This document shows positions 29,205 to 38,202 of a stretch of 64,000 nucleotides of DNA, piece after piece (position 1 is the first letter of the stretch; each line of letters starts with the position of its first letter). Below the pieces are notes generated by a model that worked only from the letters and a program-made list of their open reading frames with translations, searched no databases and was not told the DNA's origin. Made by a program: the position numbers and the translations under genes. This stretch comes from Meridianimarinicoccus aquatilis (GTDB lineage Bacteria; Pseudomonadota; Alphaproteobacteria; Rhodobacterales; Rhodobacteraceae): positions 62,001 to 126,000 of the forward strand of contig NZ_SMZO01000002.1 in the NCBI RefSeq assembly GCF_004358675.1, in the 5' to 3' direction.

Positions 29205-30158
29205 ATGCTGAGCAGAACCGCTGATAACCTTTACTGGATGGGCCGCTACATGGAGCGGGCCGAAACAATGGCGCGCTTGCTGCATGTCGGCGCGCGCATG
29301 AACCTGATTCCGGACACGGTGGATGGCTTCCGCAGCGAGTGGGTTTCGATCCTGCAAGCAAGCGGTACCTTTGCTGCGTTCGACAAGAAGTATGGCGAAC
29401 CGGTTGAACGCAACCTTGTGAGTCATCTTTTCTTTGACCGGGACAACCCGTCTTCTGTGGCGGCCTGCATTGCAACTGCGCGGGAAAACGCGCGCATTGT
29501 GCGGACCGCGCTGAGTGCACCGGTTTGGGACGCGCTGAATGAAGCGTATCAAGAGCTCAAGGAACTGGAACGCACACCGCGCAGCGAGATTTCCATTACC
29601 GCGCTGACGGAATGGACCGCGCGCCACCATGCGCTGGCCTCAGGCGCGTTGGAAAGCACGCTGCTGCGCAATGACGGCTATGATTTCGTACATCTTGGTT
29701 TCGACCTTGAACGGGCCGATAACACTGCCCGGTTCCTTGATGTGAAATACTACGTCCTGCTTCCCGACGCCGGGTTTGTGGGGTCGGGTCTGGACAATGT
29801 TCAGTGGCAAACCTTGCTGCGCGGTATGCAGATGCACCGCGCGTTTCACTGGGCTTATGGAGGGGAAGTCACGGCAGCCAAGATCGCTGATCTGCTGATC
29901 CTCAACCCGGCCTGTCCTCGTTCGCTTTTGACGGCGGTGGAAGAAGCGGTAAAGCACCTCGACAGGCTGGCCAAGTCGTACGGCAAATCCAGCCCGGCGC
30001 AGTCAGCAGCACAGAAGTTGCTGAATGAACTGTCCCAAACCCAGCTTGATGACATCTTTGATGAGGGGCTTCACGACTTCCTGGATCGTTTCAAAGGCAA
30101 TGTTGCCGAAATCGGGACACAGGTGAGCGAAACCTATCTGATCGGAGCAGCGGCATGA
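29205..30158 (+). CDS. Alpha-E domain protein of the Anbu operon
   Basis: 317-residue, mostly helical protein opening MLSRTADNLYWMGRYMERAE, the signature of the alpha-E family. Members always accompany the permuted ATP-grasp protein and a transglutaminase-like protein; biochemical function is unknown. It starts four bases after the ATP-grasp stop and ends overlapping the transglutaminase start by four bases, so the genes are translationally coupled. Confidence 0.92.
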   Translation: MLSRTADNLYWMGRYMERAETMARLLHVGARMNLIPDTVDGFRSEWVSILQASGTFAAFDKKYGEPVERNLVSHLFFDRDNPSSVAACIATARENARIVRTALSAPVWDALNEAYQELKELERTPRSEISITALTEWTARHHALASGALESTLLRNDGYDFVHLGFDLERADNTARFLDVKYYVLLPDAGFVGSGLDNVQWQTLLRGMQMHRAFHWAYGGEVTAAKIADLLILNPACPRSLLTAVEEAVKHLDRLAKSYGKSSPAQSAAQKLLNELSQTQLDDIFDEGLHDFLDRFKGNVAEIGTQVSETYLIGAAA

Positions 30159-31024
30159 AACTCAAGGTGAGCCACACAACCGTGTACCGTTTCGAGTCGC
30201 CGCAAAAATCTGTTCTGCAAAGCCATCGACTGACGCCGTCACAATTTACTGGTCAGAGTGTCGTGAACTGGGCCATCGATACGCCTGAAGGCGCCGTGAC
30301 GGGCAGTTCGTTCCGCGATGGGGCAGGCGATCTGACCTCTCTCATGCGGTTTTCTGGTCCGGTCGAAGAACTTTCGATCCATGTGCATGGCACGGTAGAA
30401 ACGCAGGATATGACAGGGGTTTTGCGCGGGCATCGCGAAAAAGTACCGCCCATGGCCTATCTGCGATCTACCCGGCTGACGCGCCCTGATATCGCGATAT
30501 CGGAACTGGCTGCTGAAGCTCTGGCAGGTCTTGAACAAGGAACTCCGATTGAGCGGGCTCATGCCCTGTGTTCCGCTGTCACCCAGTCCATGGTTTACAC
30601 GCCGGGGTCGACAACTGCGCCCACCAGCGCGGCAGAAGCTGTGGCCGGTGGAAAAGGTGTTTGCCAGGATTTTGGCCACGCGCTGATTGCGGCGGCTATC
30701 GCGTCAGAAATACCGGCGCGTTATGTCGCGGGCTATCTTTTTGCGGGCGATGAAGGGTCTCAAAGTCAGCAAAGCCAAGGCGAGGTTGCTGAAACGCCGA
30801 TGGGTCCGGATTCGCAGGCGAGCCATGCTTGGGCCGAACTATTCATAGATGGTTTGGGCTGGGTTGGGTTTGATCCGTCGAATGAATGCTGCCCCGACGA
30901 TCGGTATATTCGTCTGTGTTCTGGCTTTGACGCTTCTGACGCAGCACCGATCCGCGGCTTGTCAAACGGTGTTGGGGCCGAGACCTTGAATGTCGATGTT
31001 GCGGTGACGCAGGAACAGCAGTAA
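30155..31024 (+). CDS. Transglutaminase-like cysteine protein of the Anbu operon
   Basis: 289 residues. It has an N-terminal beta-rich bacterial transglutaminase N domain (about 1-100) and a transglutaminase/protease core. The likely catalytic triad is C170 in GKGVCQDFGH, H224 in QASHAWAELF and D240 in WVGFDPSN. Enzymes of this fold cleave or form amide bonds. It overlaps the alpha-E gene and lies 46 bases before Anbu. A Ser/Gln-rich loop (about 200-210) sits between the catalytic Cys and His. Confidence 0.92.
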   Translation: MKLKVSHTTVYRFESPQKSVLQSHRLTPSQFTGQSVVNWAIDTPEGAVTGSSFRDGAGDLTSLMRFSGPVEELSIHVHGTVETQDMTGVLRGHREKVPPMAYLRSTRLTRPDIAISELAAEALAGLEQGTPIERAHALCSAVTQSMVYTPGSTTAPTSAAEAVAGGKGVCQDFGHALIAAAIASEIPARYVAGYLFAGDEGSQSQQSQGEVAETPMGPDSQASHAWAELFIDGLGWVGFDPSNECCPDDRYIRLCSGFDASDAAPIRGLSNGVGAETLNVDVAVTQEQQ

Positions 31025-31070
31025 GCGACATGTCTTGCCGGGATGTTCCGGCGTGCCTGGAGTGGAATGG

Positions 31071-31799
31071 ATGACTTACTGCGTTGGATTGCTGCTGAAC
31101 GAGGGGATGGTCCTGCTCAGCGACACGCGCACCAATGCCGGGTTGGATAACATCTCTTGCTACAAGAAGATGTACACCTTTGAAGAACCGGGTGAACGGG
31201 TCATCGTGATTCTGACTGCGGGCAGTCTGTCGGTGACGCAGACCACACTGGCCCGGCTGCAAGAGGCGATCGACGATCCGGACGCTTCCGAAGAAACGTC
31301 GATCATGAAGGCGCGCACGATGCTGAAAGTGGCCGATCTGGTCGGTGCGCATCTTTCCGAAGTGGCCAATGACATCACCAATAAACTGGTGCGCAACAGT
31401 CAGGCGACGGCTTCGGCAACGATGATTCTGGGGGGGCAACGCAAAGGTGGCGCGATGCGCCTGTTCCTGATTTACCCAGAGGGAAACTACATCGAAGCTA
31501 CGCCTGATACGCCGTATTTGCAGGTCGGCGAGCATAAGTATGGCAAACCTATTCTTGACCGGGTGGTGTCGCCAACGACGTCTTTGATGGATGGTCAAAA
31601 AGCGGCGCTGCTGTCTATGGACAGCACGTTGAGGTCAAATCTGTCTGTCGGTATGCCGCTTGACCTTGCCGTGTTGCGCGATGGTGATTGCGCACTGCAC
31701 GAACAGCGCAGGATCGAACAGGGTGATCCTGTGTTTGCAGAGATGAGTCAGGCGTGGTCGGCAGAGTTGAAAGATGCCTTTACCCAGATCAAGATCTGA
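31071..31799 (+). CDS. Anbu, proteasome-related peptidase
   Basis: 242-residue N-terminal-nucleophile protein, the 'ancestral beta subunit' related to HslV and proteasome beta subunits. The start MTYCVGLLLNEGMVLLSDTRTN places Thr2 as the presumed nucleophile after Met removal. Known Anbu proteins assemble into open helical rings with weak or undetected peptidase activity, and the natural substrate is not settled. ATG 31071 was chosen because it places Thr directly after Met and follows GGAG; 31035 would bury the nucleophile. Confidence 0.93.
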   Translation: MTYCVGLLLNEGMVLLSDTRTNAGLDNISCYKKMYTFEEPGERVIVILTAGSLSVTQTTLARLQEAIDDPDASEETSIMKARTMLKVADLVGAHLSEVANDITNKLVRNSQATASATMILGGQRKGGAMRLFLIYPEGNYIEATPDTPYLQVGEHKYGKPILDRVVSPTTSLMDGQKAALLSMDSTLRSNLSVGMPLDLAVLRDGDCALHEQRRIEQGDPVFAEMSQAWSAELKDAFTQIKI

Positions 31800-31811
31800 G
31801 GGTCCAAATGA

Positions 31812-32771
31812 TTATTGGGCCGCTGCCATTGCGCGGCCTGATGTTTGGAAGAAACCTACGCATCTCTCGATAAACAAGCGCTGACGGTCGGGTGTTTCCA
31901 TCATGGTTTCATGGCGGCCACCCGGCACTTCGATCAGCGTGGCGTTGTCCCAGCGGTCTGTCAGCGCACGAATAGATTTGCTGCACACGATTTCTTCGCG
32001 CTCGGGAAGAAAGGTCAGTGTGCTTACTGGTGTGTTGGGGATGCGTTTCAGCACTTCGCACTCGCGCAACGCCCGATACAGCCATGGCATCGACGGGCCG
32101 CCAAGGCCGACACCCGGTTGGGCAAGAATCTGCGCGCGCATTTGCAACAGAGTGGGCTTATCGCTCGTCAACAAATTGTCTTCAAGATCACAGGTTTGAA
32201 CATAGCTCTCGCGGGACATGCCGGGTGTGAGCCAACTGTTCAATTCGTTGCGGTGGGCCATCCATCCAAGGCTCCAACTCACCGGGCGCAGAACCGCTGG
32301 CATGGCGATCCCCCACATCGGCGCGCTGAAAACGGCCCCTTGAACCTCCAGACCGGACATAACGGTTCGAAGGCCAATGGCCCCACCCAAAGAATGGCCA
32401 ATAACGAACCACGGGCGCGGCATCTTTCTTGCCTTGGCAAATGCCACGAGCGTGTCGATGTCGCGTTGGTAATCGGCAAAGTCATTGACGTGGCCAATCA
32501 TCGGGTCCGTGACCAACCGGTCGGCTAGCCCTTGGCCGCGTATATCGAGAGAAACCATGCCATATCCGTGATGCGCAAAAGCCTGCGCAATATGGCCGTA
32601 TTTTTCCAGATACTCTGTTCTGCCGGGAACCATGAGGATTGTTCCGGCGTCGCCGCGCGAATATTCCACAAGCCGCAAGCGCACCCCGTCGCTGGCATAG
32701 GCCCAAACAGCATCTGCTGCTTGGTCCGCGCCTGCGCTTGTGTGGTGAAAGGGCGCGGCGGCATAGGTCAC
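31812..32771 (-). CDS. Alpha/beta hydrolase (lysophospholipase-like)
   Basis: 319 residues with the nucleophile elbow GHSLGG (Ser127), an oxyanion-region MVPGRTEYLEKYG and a C-terminal GGRHETMME histidine segment, matching monoacylglycerol-lipase or lysophospholipase L2-like hydrolases. No signal peptide is evident. Its ATG overlaps the stop of the SCP2 gene by four bases, suggesting coupled expression and a lipid-related role. Substrate unknown. Confidence 0.87.
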   Translation of the reverse strand: MTYAAAPFHHTSAGADQAADAVWAYASDGVRLRLVEYSRGDAGTILMVPGRTEYLEKYGHIAQAFAHHGYGMVSLDIRGQGLADRLVTDPMIGHVNDFADYQRDIDTLVAFAKARKMPRPWFVIGHSLGGAIGLRTVMSGLEVQGAVFSAPMWGIAMPAVLRPVSWSLGWMAHRNELNSWLTPGMSRESYVQTCDLEDNLLTSDKPTLLQMRAQILAQPGVGLGGPSMPWLYRALRECEVLKRIPNTPVSTLTFLPEREEIVCSKSIRALTDRWDNATLIEVPGGRHETMMETPDRQRLFIERCVGFFQTSGRAMAAAQ

Positions 32772-33055
32772 GACAGAGCGGCGCCCAATTTCATCGCAAG
32801 CCCCATATCGCCGTCGATGCGCAGGCGTCCGCCCATGTAGGCGGCTGTTGGGTTCAGGTCGCCCTCAAGCATTTCACGGAAGGTTTCAGCATCCGCGCTC
32901 AAAGTAACGTCTGTGTCGCTGTCGCCTGCACGAATCCCGTCTTGATCCACAAGGATCGTCCCTTCATTTTCGATCTCGAATTTAGCAGAACCGTCAAAGC
33001 TCCCGCCTAGTTTCTGATCAAGTTTGCTTACGGCGCCGTCGATGATGTCGCTCAT
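32768..33055 (-). CDS. SCP2 sterol-binding domain protein
   Basis: A 95-residue stand-alone SCP2 domain, with FDGSAKFEIENEGTILVD and a C-terminal MGGRLRIDGDMGLAMKL typical of the fold. Such proteins bind fatty acids, acyl-CoA or sterol-like lipids. Overlap with the downstream hydrolase gene supports a joint role in acyl-lipid handling. Transcribed divergently from the TPR gene across a 66-base gap. Confidence 0.88.
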   Translation of the reverse strand: MSDIIDGAVSKLDQKLGGSFDGSAKFEIENEGTILVDQDGIRAGDSDTDVTLSADAETFREMLEGDLNPTAAYMGGRLRIDGDMGLAMKLGAALS

Positions 33056-33121
33056 TGAAATTCCCCCAGTTTTTATATTGTGCCTATAGCTGTGCAGCTA
33101 GATTGCGCTATTGTCAGGGAT

Positions 33122-33682
33122 ATGGATAGAATTGTTCCGGTTTTCAAATGCGTCGTAGCGGCACTTTTTTTGTGGGCCGCAAATTTTTCTGTTAGCTATG
33201 CCCAAGATAGTGAGACGGCAGCCCTGCTAGACAAGTTGCGAGACCCGGACTTGACGAATTGGGAAGAAGTCGAGCAGTCCATCTGGCAACGGTGGTCCGA
33301 ATCCGGATCCCCTACAGCGGATCTTCTTTTGGAACGGGGCCGGAAGGCCATGGAATCAGAAGATTGGCCGCTTGCGATTGATCATCTGACAGCCTTGATT
33401 GATCATGTTCCCGACTTTGCCGAAGGATACAACGCGCGTGCGACGGCCTACTATCAGGCTGATCTTCTCGGGCCTGCGATGAACGATATCGAAGCGACCC
33501 TTGCTTTGAACCCCGACCATTTCGGGGCGCTCATGGGGCTTGGGCTGATCCTTGAGAAAGTGGGTTTGGATGAGGGCGCGTTAAGCGCTTACCGCGCGGT
33601 CGCGGCTATACATCCCCACCGCCCCAACCTAAAAGACGCCATAGAGCGGTTGGAACGCAACCTCGGCGACGCAACGCTGTAA
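33122..33682 (+). CDS. Exported TPR protein
   Basis: 186 residues with a signal peptide (about 1-28, ending SVSYAQ) and three consecutive tetratricopeptide repeats between about 70 and 170 (for example WPLAIDHLTALIDHVPDF and LGPAMNDIEATLALNPDHF). TPRs mediate protein contacts; no partner can be named. The ATG at 33122 begins the signal peptide; an upstream ATG at 33080 is less likely. It is followed 52 bases later by the helicase gene. Confidence 0.82.
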   Translation: MDRIVPVFKCVVAALFLWAANFSVSYAQDSETAALLDKLRDPDLTNWEEVEQSIWQRWSESGSPTADLLLERGRKAMESEDWPLAIDHLTALIDHVPDFAEGYNARATAYYQADLLGPAMNDIEATLALNPDHFGALMGLGLILEKVGLDEGALSAYRAVAAIHPHRPNLKDAIERLERNLGDATL

Positions 33683-33734
33683 CGTTTCAAGGTCTGGGAC
33701 TGGTTGCTGCGTGCGACCACACCAAGGGGGAGTG

Positions 33735-36638
33735 ATGGCAGGCAACGGACGCATCGAAGCTGTTCTCGGCCCCACGAACACCGGCAAAACCCACTACGCG
33801 ATTGAACGAATGCTTGCCTATCGGTCTGGCATCATCGGCCTTCCGCTGCGTCTTCTGGCGCGCGAGGTCTATGACAAGATCAAGGCAATTCGCGGTCCGT
33901 CGGTGGTGGCCCTGGTCACTGGCGAAGAGCGAATCGTGCCGGATCGGGCGCAGTATTGGGTTTGTACGGTCGAAGCGATGCCCCAGGGCATGGGGGCGGA
34001 TTTTGTCGCGATTGACGAGATACAGTTGTGCGCTGACCCGGAACGCGGCCACGTCTTCACTGACCGACTTCTCAAGGCGCGCGGCCAGCACGAGACGCTT
34101 TTCCTGGGGGCTGACACGATGCGCAGCGCCATCGCCGCGCTCGTTCCCGGGGTTGTGTTCCACCACCGCGAGCGGATGTCTGAACTGACCTATGTCGGCG
34201 CCAAGAAACTGAGCCGCATGCCGCCCCGTTCTGCAATTGTCGGCTTTTCCGTGGATAGTGTGTATGCAATCGCAGAATTGTTGCGCCGCCAAAAGGGTGG
34301 GGCAGCCGTGGTCATGGGGGCGTTGAGCCCCCGAACGCGGAATGCCCAGGTCGAATTGTATCAGAACGGGGAAGTGGACTATCTGGTTGCGACTGACGCG
34401 ATCGGGATGGGGCTTAACCTCGACATTCGGCACGTCGCCTTTTCATCATTGGCCAAATTCGACGGGCGCAGAATGCGGGCGTTGCAGCCTAACGAGTTGG
34501 CCCAAATCGCCGGCCGGGCAGGGCGCCACACTGAAAACGGAACATTTGGCGTCACCGGTGAGGCGCGTCCCTTAAACGAGGATATGGCGCAGGCCATCGT
34601 CGACAACCGCTTCGTTCCGGTTAGAAAACTCCATTGGCGAAATGGACGGTTGGATTTTGGGACGCCTGATCGGTTGATTCGCTCGCTTGAGTTGCAAACG
34701 CAAGACGAATGGCTGACCAGATCCCGCGATAGCGAAGACCTGCTATCGCTCAAATCGCTTTCAAATGTACCAGAGATCAGCGACCGCATCACCGGCGGCC
34801 CGGATGTGAAGTTGCTGTGGGATGTGTGCCGAATCCCGGATTTTCGCGGCATCAGTCATGCAGAGCATGCAGGGCTTTTGGAATCGATCTTCGGGTATCT
34901 GCATGACGATGGATGTATCCCGGATGATTGGATGGCCCGGCAGGTCAAGCGCATTGACCGGACCGAAGGCGATATCGATACAGTGTCGAAACGGCTCGCC
35001 TTTATTCGAACATGGACTTATGTTGCGCAGCGCAAAGGGTGGCTTCGTGATGAAAGCCATTGGCGCGAGGTGACGCGCGCTGTAGAGGACCGTCTGTCAG
35101 ACGCGCTTCATGCCCGTTTGACCCAAAGATTTGTTGACCGGCGTACATCTGTTCTGTTGCGCCGGTTGAAGCAGAAGGAGAGCCTGGTGGCTGAAGTAAA
35201 CGACAAGGGCGAGGTGACCGTCGAAGGTCAATTCGTCGGCCGGCTGGCGGGCTTCCGCTTTGTGCAGGATCAATCGGCCAGTCCGGACGAGGCGCGCACG
35301 CTGCGCCAGGCTAGCCTTCAATCGCTTGTGCCGCATTTCCATTTGCGCGCAGACCGACTGTACAACGCGCCCGACACGGAACTGGACTATACAGAACAGG
35401 GCGGCCTTATGTGGGGTGACAGCGCTGTCGGAAAGTTGGTCGCGGGATCCGAGACGTTGAAGCCTCGCGTGCAGGCCTTTGTGGACGAAGAAGCCGGTCC
35501 AGAGGTGGCGCAAAAGGTTGAGCGACGTTTGCAGCACTTCATTGACCGCAAGATCGCCACACTGTTCGAGCCGCTTTTGGGGCTGCAAAACGACGAAACG
35601 CTGACGGGCCTTGCACGTGGCTTTGCCTTTCAGATGGTCGAAGCAAATGGCGTCTTGCCGCGCGAGCGGGTTGCAAACGATGTAAAGTCGCTGGACCAAG
35701 ATGCCCGCGGTGCCCTGCGCAAGCATGGTATCCGGTTCGGTCAGTTTACGATCTTTCTGCCCTTGCTGCTAAAACCAGCGCCGACTCGACTTCGGCTTGT
35801 CTTGTGGTCGTTGGCCCAGGATCTTAGCGAATTCCCGGAAAGCCCGCCGCCAGGTCTGGTAACCGTCCCAGCGCGCAGTGATGCCCCCGACGGCTATCAC
35901 ACTATGTCTGGCTATCACGCGGCCGGCGATCGAGCGATTCGGATCGATATGCTTGAGCGGCTTGCTGACATGCTTCGTGCGCAGGATACGCGCGGCGGGT
36001 TCGAAGCGACCGCTGATATGCTGTCCATCACCGGCATGACTCTGGAACAGTTCGCGGTTCTTATGACGGGCCTTGGCTATGCCGCAGATAGGGCTGAGCG
36101 ACCCAAACAACGGGCCGTTCCGGCACCTCAGAAGGCTGAGCAAGCAACTCCCGCAGCTGATGCAACAGCTGAGCCTGAAGTGTCTACGGGAGACACGACT
36201 GGTGAACCTGAGGACGCCGCAAATGTGGCTGTGACCGCTGACCCGGTTGCGGAAGCGGCGGAAACAGACACTCCGCCAGTTCCTGAAGCGGAAAACGCCC
36301 CCGACGCGGTTGCAGATGAGACCGCCGAGGTAGTGGACGAAGCTGCCAAGGAAAACACGCCCGCCGAGATCGAGGTGTTTTATACCTTCCGTTGGTCACC
36401 ACCGCGCCGGGGTGGCAACCGTCCGCAAAACGCCGGCAAGCGCGGTGCTACAAAAGGTCGCAACCAAGGGGGCGGGGAACGTCCGAAGGGCGGCAAACCC
36501 AAGGGCAAGCGTCCTCCAAAGGACGGCAAGCCGCAGGGCGCGAAAACCTTTGTTGCACGCCCGCCAAAGGCCGAAAAGAAGATCGACCCAGACAACCCGT
36601 TTGCGGCTGCACTCATGGGGTTGCGTGATAAGTCCTGA
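33735..36638 (+). CDS. SUV3-like RNA/DNA helicase with charged C-terminal tail
   Basis: 967-residue superfamily 2 helicase related to mitochondrial SUV3. It has Walker A GPTNTGKT near residue 12, motif II IDEIQLCADPERG, motif V ATDAIGMGLNLD and motif VI QIAGRAGRH. The last roughly 180 residues are low complexity: an acidic Ala/Glu/Pro-rich stretch (about 796-880) followed by a basic Gly/Lys/Pro/Arg-rich stretch (about 886-952), then a short NPFAAALMGL end. A role in RNA turnover is plausible by homology. ATG 33735 follows GGGGGAG. Its 3' end overlaps the S4 gene by 14 bases. Confidence 0.9.
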   Translation: MAGNGRIEAVLGPTNTGKTHYAIERMLAYRSGIIGLPLRLLAREVYDKIKAIRGPSVVALVTGEERIVPDRAQYWVCTVEAMPQGMGADFVAIDEIQLCADPERGHVFTDRLLKARGQHETLFLGADTMRSAIAALVPGVVFHHRERMSELTYVGAKKLSRMPPRSAIVGFSVDSVYAIAELLRRQKGGAAVVMGALSPRTRNAQVELYQNGEVDYLVATDAIGMGLNLDIRHVAFSSLAKFDGRRMRALQPNELAQIAGRAGRHTENGTFGVTGEARPLNEDMAQAIVDNRFVPVRKLHWRNGRLDFGTPDRLIRSLELQTQDEWLTRSRDSEDLLSLKSLSNVPEISDRITGGPDVKLLWDVCRIPDFRGISHAEHAGLLESIFGYLHDDGCIPDDWMARQVKRIDRTEGDIDTVSKRLAFIRTWTYVAQRKGWLRDESHWREVTRAVEDRLSDALHARLTQRFVDRRTSVLLRRLKQKESLVAEVNDKGEVTVEGQFVGRLAGFRFVQDQSASPDEARTLRQASLQSLVPHFHLRADRLYNAPDTELDYTEQGGLMWGDSAVGKLVAGSETLKPRVQAFVDEEAGPEVAQKVERRLQHFIDRKIATLFEPLLGLQNDETLTGLARGFAFQMVEANGVLPRERVANDVKSLDQDARGALRKHGIRFGQFTIFLPLLLKPAPTRLRLVLWSLAQDLSEFPESPPPGLVTVPARSDAPDGYHTMSGYHAAGDRAIRIDMLERLADMLRAQDTRGGFEATADMLSITGMTLEQFAVLMTGLGYAADRAERPKQRAVPAPQKAEQATPAADATAEPEVSTGDTTGEPEDAANVAVTADPVAEAAETDTPPVPEAENAPDAVADETAEVVDEAAKENTPAEIEVFYTFRWSPPRRGGNRPQNAGKRGATKGRNQGGGERPKGGKPKGKRPPKDGKPQGAKTFVARPPKAEKKIDPDNPFAAALMGLRDKS

Positions 36639-37017
36639 AACCGGGAGTGACGCCAGCCTGAGGTTGGATAAATGGTTGTGGCATGCGCGCTTTTTCAAAA
36701 CGCGCAGCCGCTCTGCCGAGGTCGTCTCGGGCGGGCACGTGCGGGTAAATGCGCGGCCCGTTTCAAAAGCGTCCTTTGCAGTACGTCCCGGCGATACCCT
36801 GACTTTTGCGCAGGGTCGCACCATTCGTGTTGTGCGGATCGTGGGTATTGCAGATCGCCGCGGGCCCGCGGCAGAAGCGCAGGCGCTTTATGACGATCTG
36901 TCGCCACCCGCCGAACCGACTTTTAAAGAAGCAGGCGCGCCCACCGCGGAGCGGGGGCGCATAAACCGCAAGGATCGCCGGGCTGGGCGACTTTCCAAGC
37001 AAGGGCCGCTTGATTGA
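36625..37017 (+). CDS. S4-domain RNA-binding protein (Hsp15-like)
   Basis: 130 residues opening with an S4 fold: LRLDKWLWHARFFKTRSRS and later VRVNARPVSKASFAVRPGD. It resembles HslR/Hsp15, which binds stalled 50S subunits. No ATG exists near the expected start; GTG 36625 lies inside the helicase 3' end and gives a full-length domain. The C-terminus is basic (INRKDRRAGRLSK). Together with the helicase it suggests an RNA-handling operon. Confidence 0.85.
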   Translation: MISPETGSDASLRLDKWLWHARFFKTRSRSAEVVSGGHVRVNARPVSKASFAVRPGDTLTFAQGRTIRVVRIVGIADRRGPAAEAQALYDDLSPPAEPTFKEAGAPTAERGRINRKDRRAGRLSKQGPLD

Positions 37018-37066
37018 TCGTCGTTACCGCAATAGGTAGTCACCCAAACACAAAAGCGAGCCTTCC

Positions 37067-37405
37067 ATGACATATGTCGTCACCGATAACTGCATTGGCT
37101 GTAAATACACCGACTGCGTCGAAGTCTGCCCAGTAGATTGCTTCTATGAGGGCGAAAACGCACTGGTCATTCACCCTGATGAGTGCATCGATTGCGGTGT
37201 GTGTGAGCCCGAATGCCCCGCCGATGCGATCCGTCCCGATACAGAGCCGGATATGGAAAAGTGGGTTGCGTTCAACCTTAAGTATAGCGAATTGTGGCCG
37301 GTGATCTATACTAAGAAAGATCCGCTGCCTGATGCCGAAAAGCGTGACGGCGAGACCGGCAAGCTGGACACGATTTTTTCAGAAGCGCCGGGTGAAGGCG
37401 GTTAA
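37067..37405 (+). CDS. fdxA: 7Fe ferredoxin FdxA
   Basis: 112-residue ferredoxin with one 3Fe-4S and one 4Fe-4S cluster. Cysteines C9, C17, C21 and C40, C43, C46, C50 supply the ligands in [17 protein letters not shown] and [13 protein letters not shown], with extra C12 and C25. The extended C-terminal helix (about 60-112) is typical of the Azotobacter FdI type. It is followed by a strong terminator at 37437. Electron-transfer partners cannot be inferred from context. Confidence 0.95.
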   Translation: MTYVVTDNCIGCKYTDCVEVCPVDCFYEGENALVIHPDECIDCGVCEPECPADAIRPDTEPDMEKWVAFNLKYSELWPVIYTKKDPLPDAEKRDGETGKLDTIFSEAPGEGG

Positions 37406-37436
37406 TACGCGCACTTAAGCACCTTTGCGTGTGCAT

Positions 37437-37468
37437 GCAGTCTGGGGTCTATGCCCGGACTGCTTTTT
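37437..37468 (+). terminator. Rho-independent terminator after fdxA
   Basis: GCAGTC (37437-37442) pairs with GACTGC (37458-37463), extended inward by a T-G wobble and GGG/CCC, closing a seven-base loop and followed by TTTTT (37464-37468). It lies about 30 bases after the fdxA stop and separates fdxA from carD. Confidence 0.8.
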
Positions 37469-37600
37469 GTGTTATGTTATCTGTTCAAACGACCTGTAAA
37501 ACCCGAAACGTCTCGTCCTTGTATGGCCGAGCACGTTTCTTTTTTGCCCTTTGACGCGTTTAGCAAGCGCGCCCGGGCGGAAGATGAGGAAGAGAACCAC

Positions 37601-38110
37601 ATGAGCCAAGCGAAAGCGTCAGAATTTCGTGCCAATGATTTTGTTGTCTATCCGGCCCATGGGGTCGGCCAAATCATATCAATCGAAGAACAGGAAATCG
37701 CCGGGCTGACGCTCGAGCTTTTTGTGATTTCCTTTGAAAAAGATAAAATGACGTTGCGCGTGCCGACCAACAAGGCCGCTGATGTAGGGATGCGGTCTTT
37801 GTCGACGCCTGATGTCATCTCGCGGGCGATGGAAATCCTGAAGGGCAAAGCAAAGGTCAAAAAGGCCATGTGGTCCCGCAGGGCGCAGGAATACGAACAG
37901 AAAATCAACTCGGGCGATTTGATCGCGATTGCTGAAGTGGTGCGCGACCTGCACCGCGCCGACGATCAGCGCGAACAGAGCTATTCTGAGCGTCAGCTTT
38001 ACGAAGCAGCTTTGGAGCGTCTGACCCGTGAAGTCGCTGCCGTGAGCGGCGCTGACGAAGGCGATGCCCACCGCAAAGTAGGTGATGTGTTGATGAGCCG
38101 CGCGGCCTGA
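37601..38110 (+). CDS. CarD/CdnL-family RNA polymerase-binding regulator
   Basis: 169 residues. The N-terminal Tudor-like RNA-polymerase-interaction domain is visible in RANDFVVYPAHGVGQIISIE, followed by a helical DNA-binding C-terminal domain (about 75-165). CarD proteins stabilise open complexes at housekeeping promoters, including rRNA promoters. ATG 37601 was chosen because GAGGAAGAG lies about nine bases upstream and it matches the family start; upstream codons to 37451 lack homology. Isolated between two terminators, so it has its own promoter. Confidence 0.92.
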   Translation: MSQAKASEFRANDFVVYPAHGVGQIISIEEQEIAGLTLELFVISFEKDKMTLRVPTNKAADVGMRSLSTPDVISRAMEILKGKAKVKKAMWSRRAQEYEQKINSGDLIAIAEVVRDLHRADDQREQSYSERQLYEAALERLTREVAAVSGADEGDAHRKVGDVLMSRAA

Positions 38111-38143
38111 TACGCGACCGGCACAACAGTGCTGAGAGATTTG

Positions 38144-38177
38144 GGGTCGTGACCTAAGGGTCGCGGCCCTTCTTGTT
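38144..38177 (+). terminator. Rho-independent terminator after carD
   Basis: An 11-base stem (38144-38154 with 38159-38169, including two G-T wobbles) closed by a TAAG loop and followed by a T-rich TTCTTGTT. It sits about 35 bases after the carD stop, between convergent carD and the AEC transporter gene. Confidence 0.72.
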
Positions 38178-38202
38178 GTCCCCGGAAAACCCCAGTTACA
38201 GC

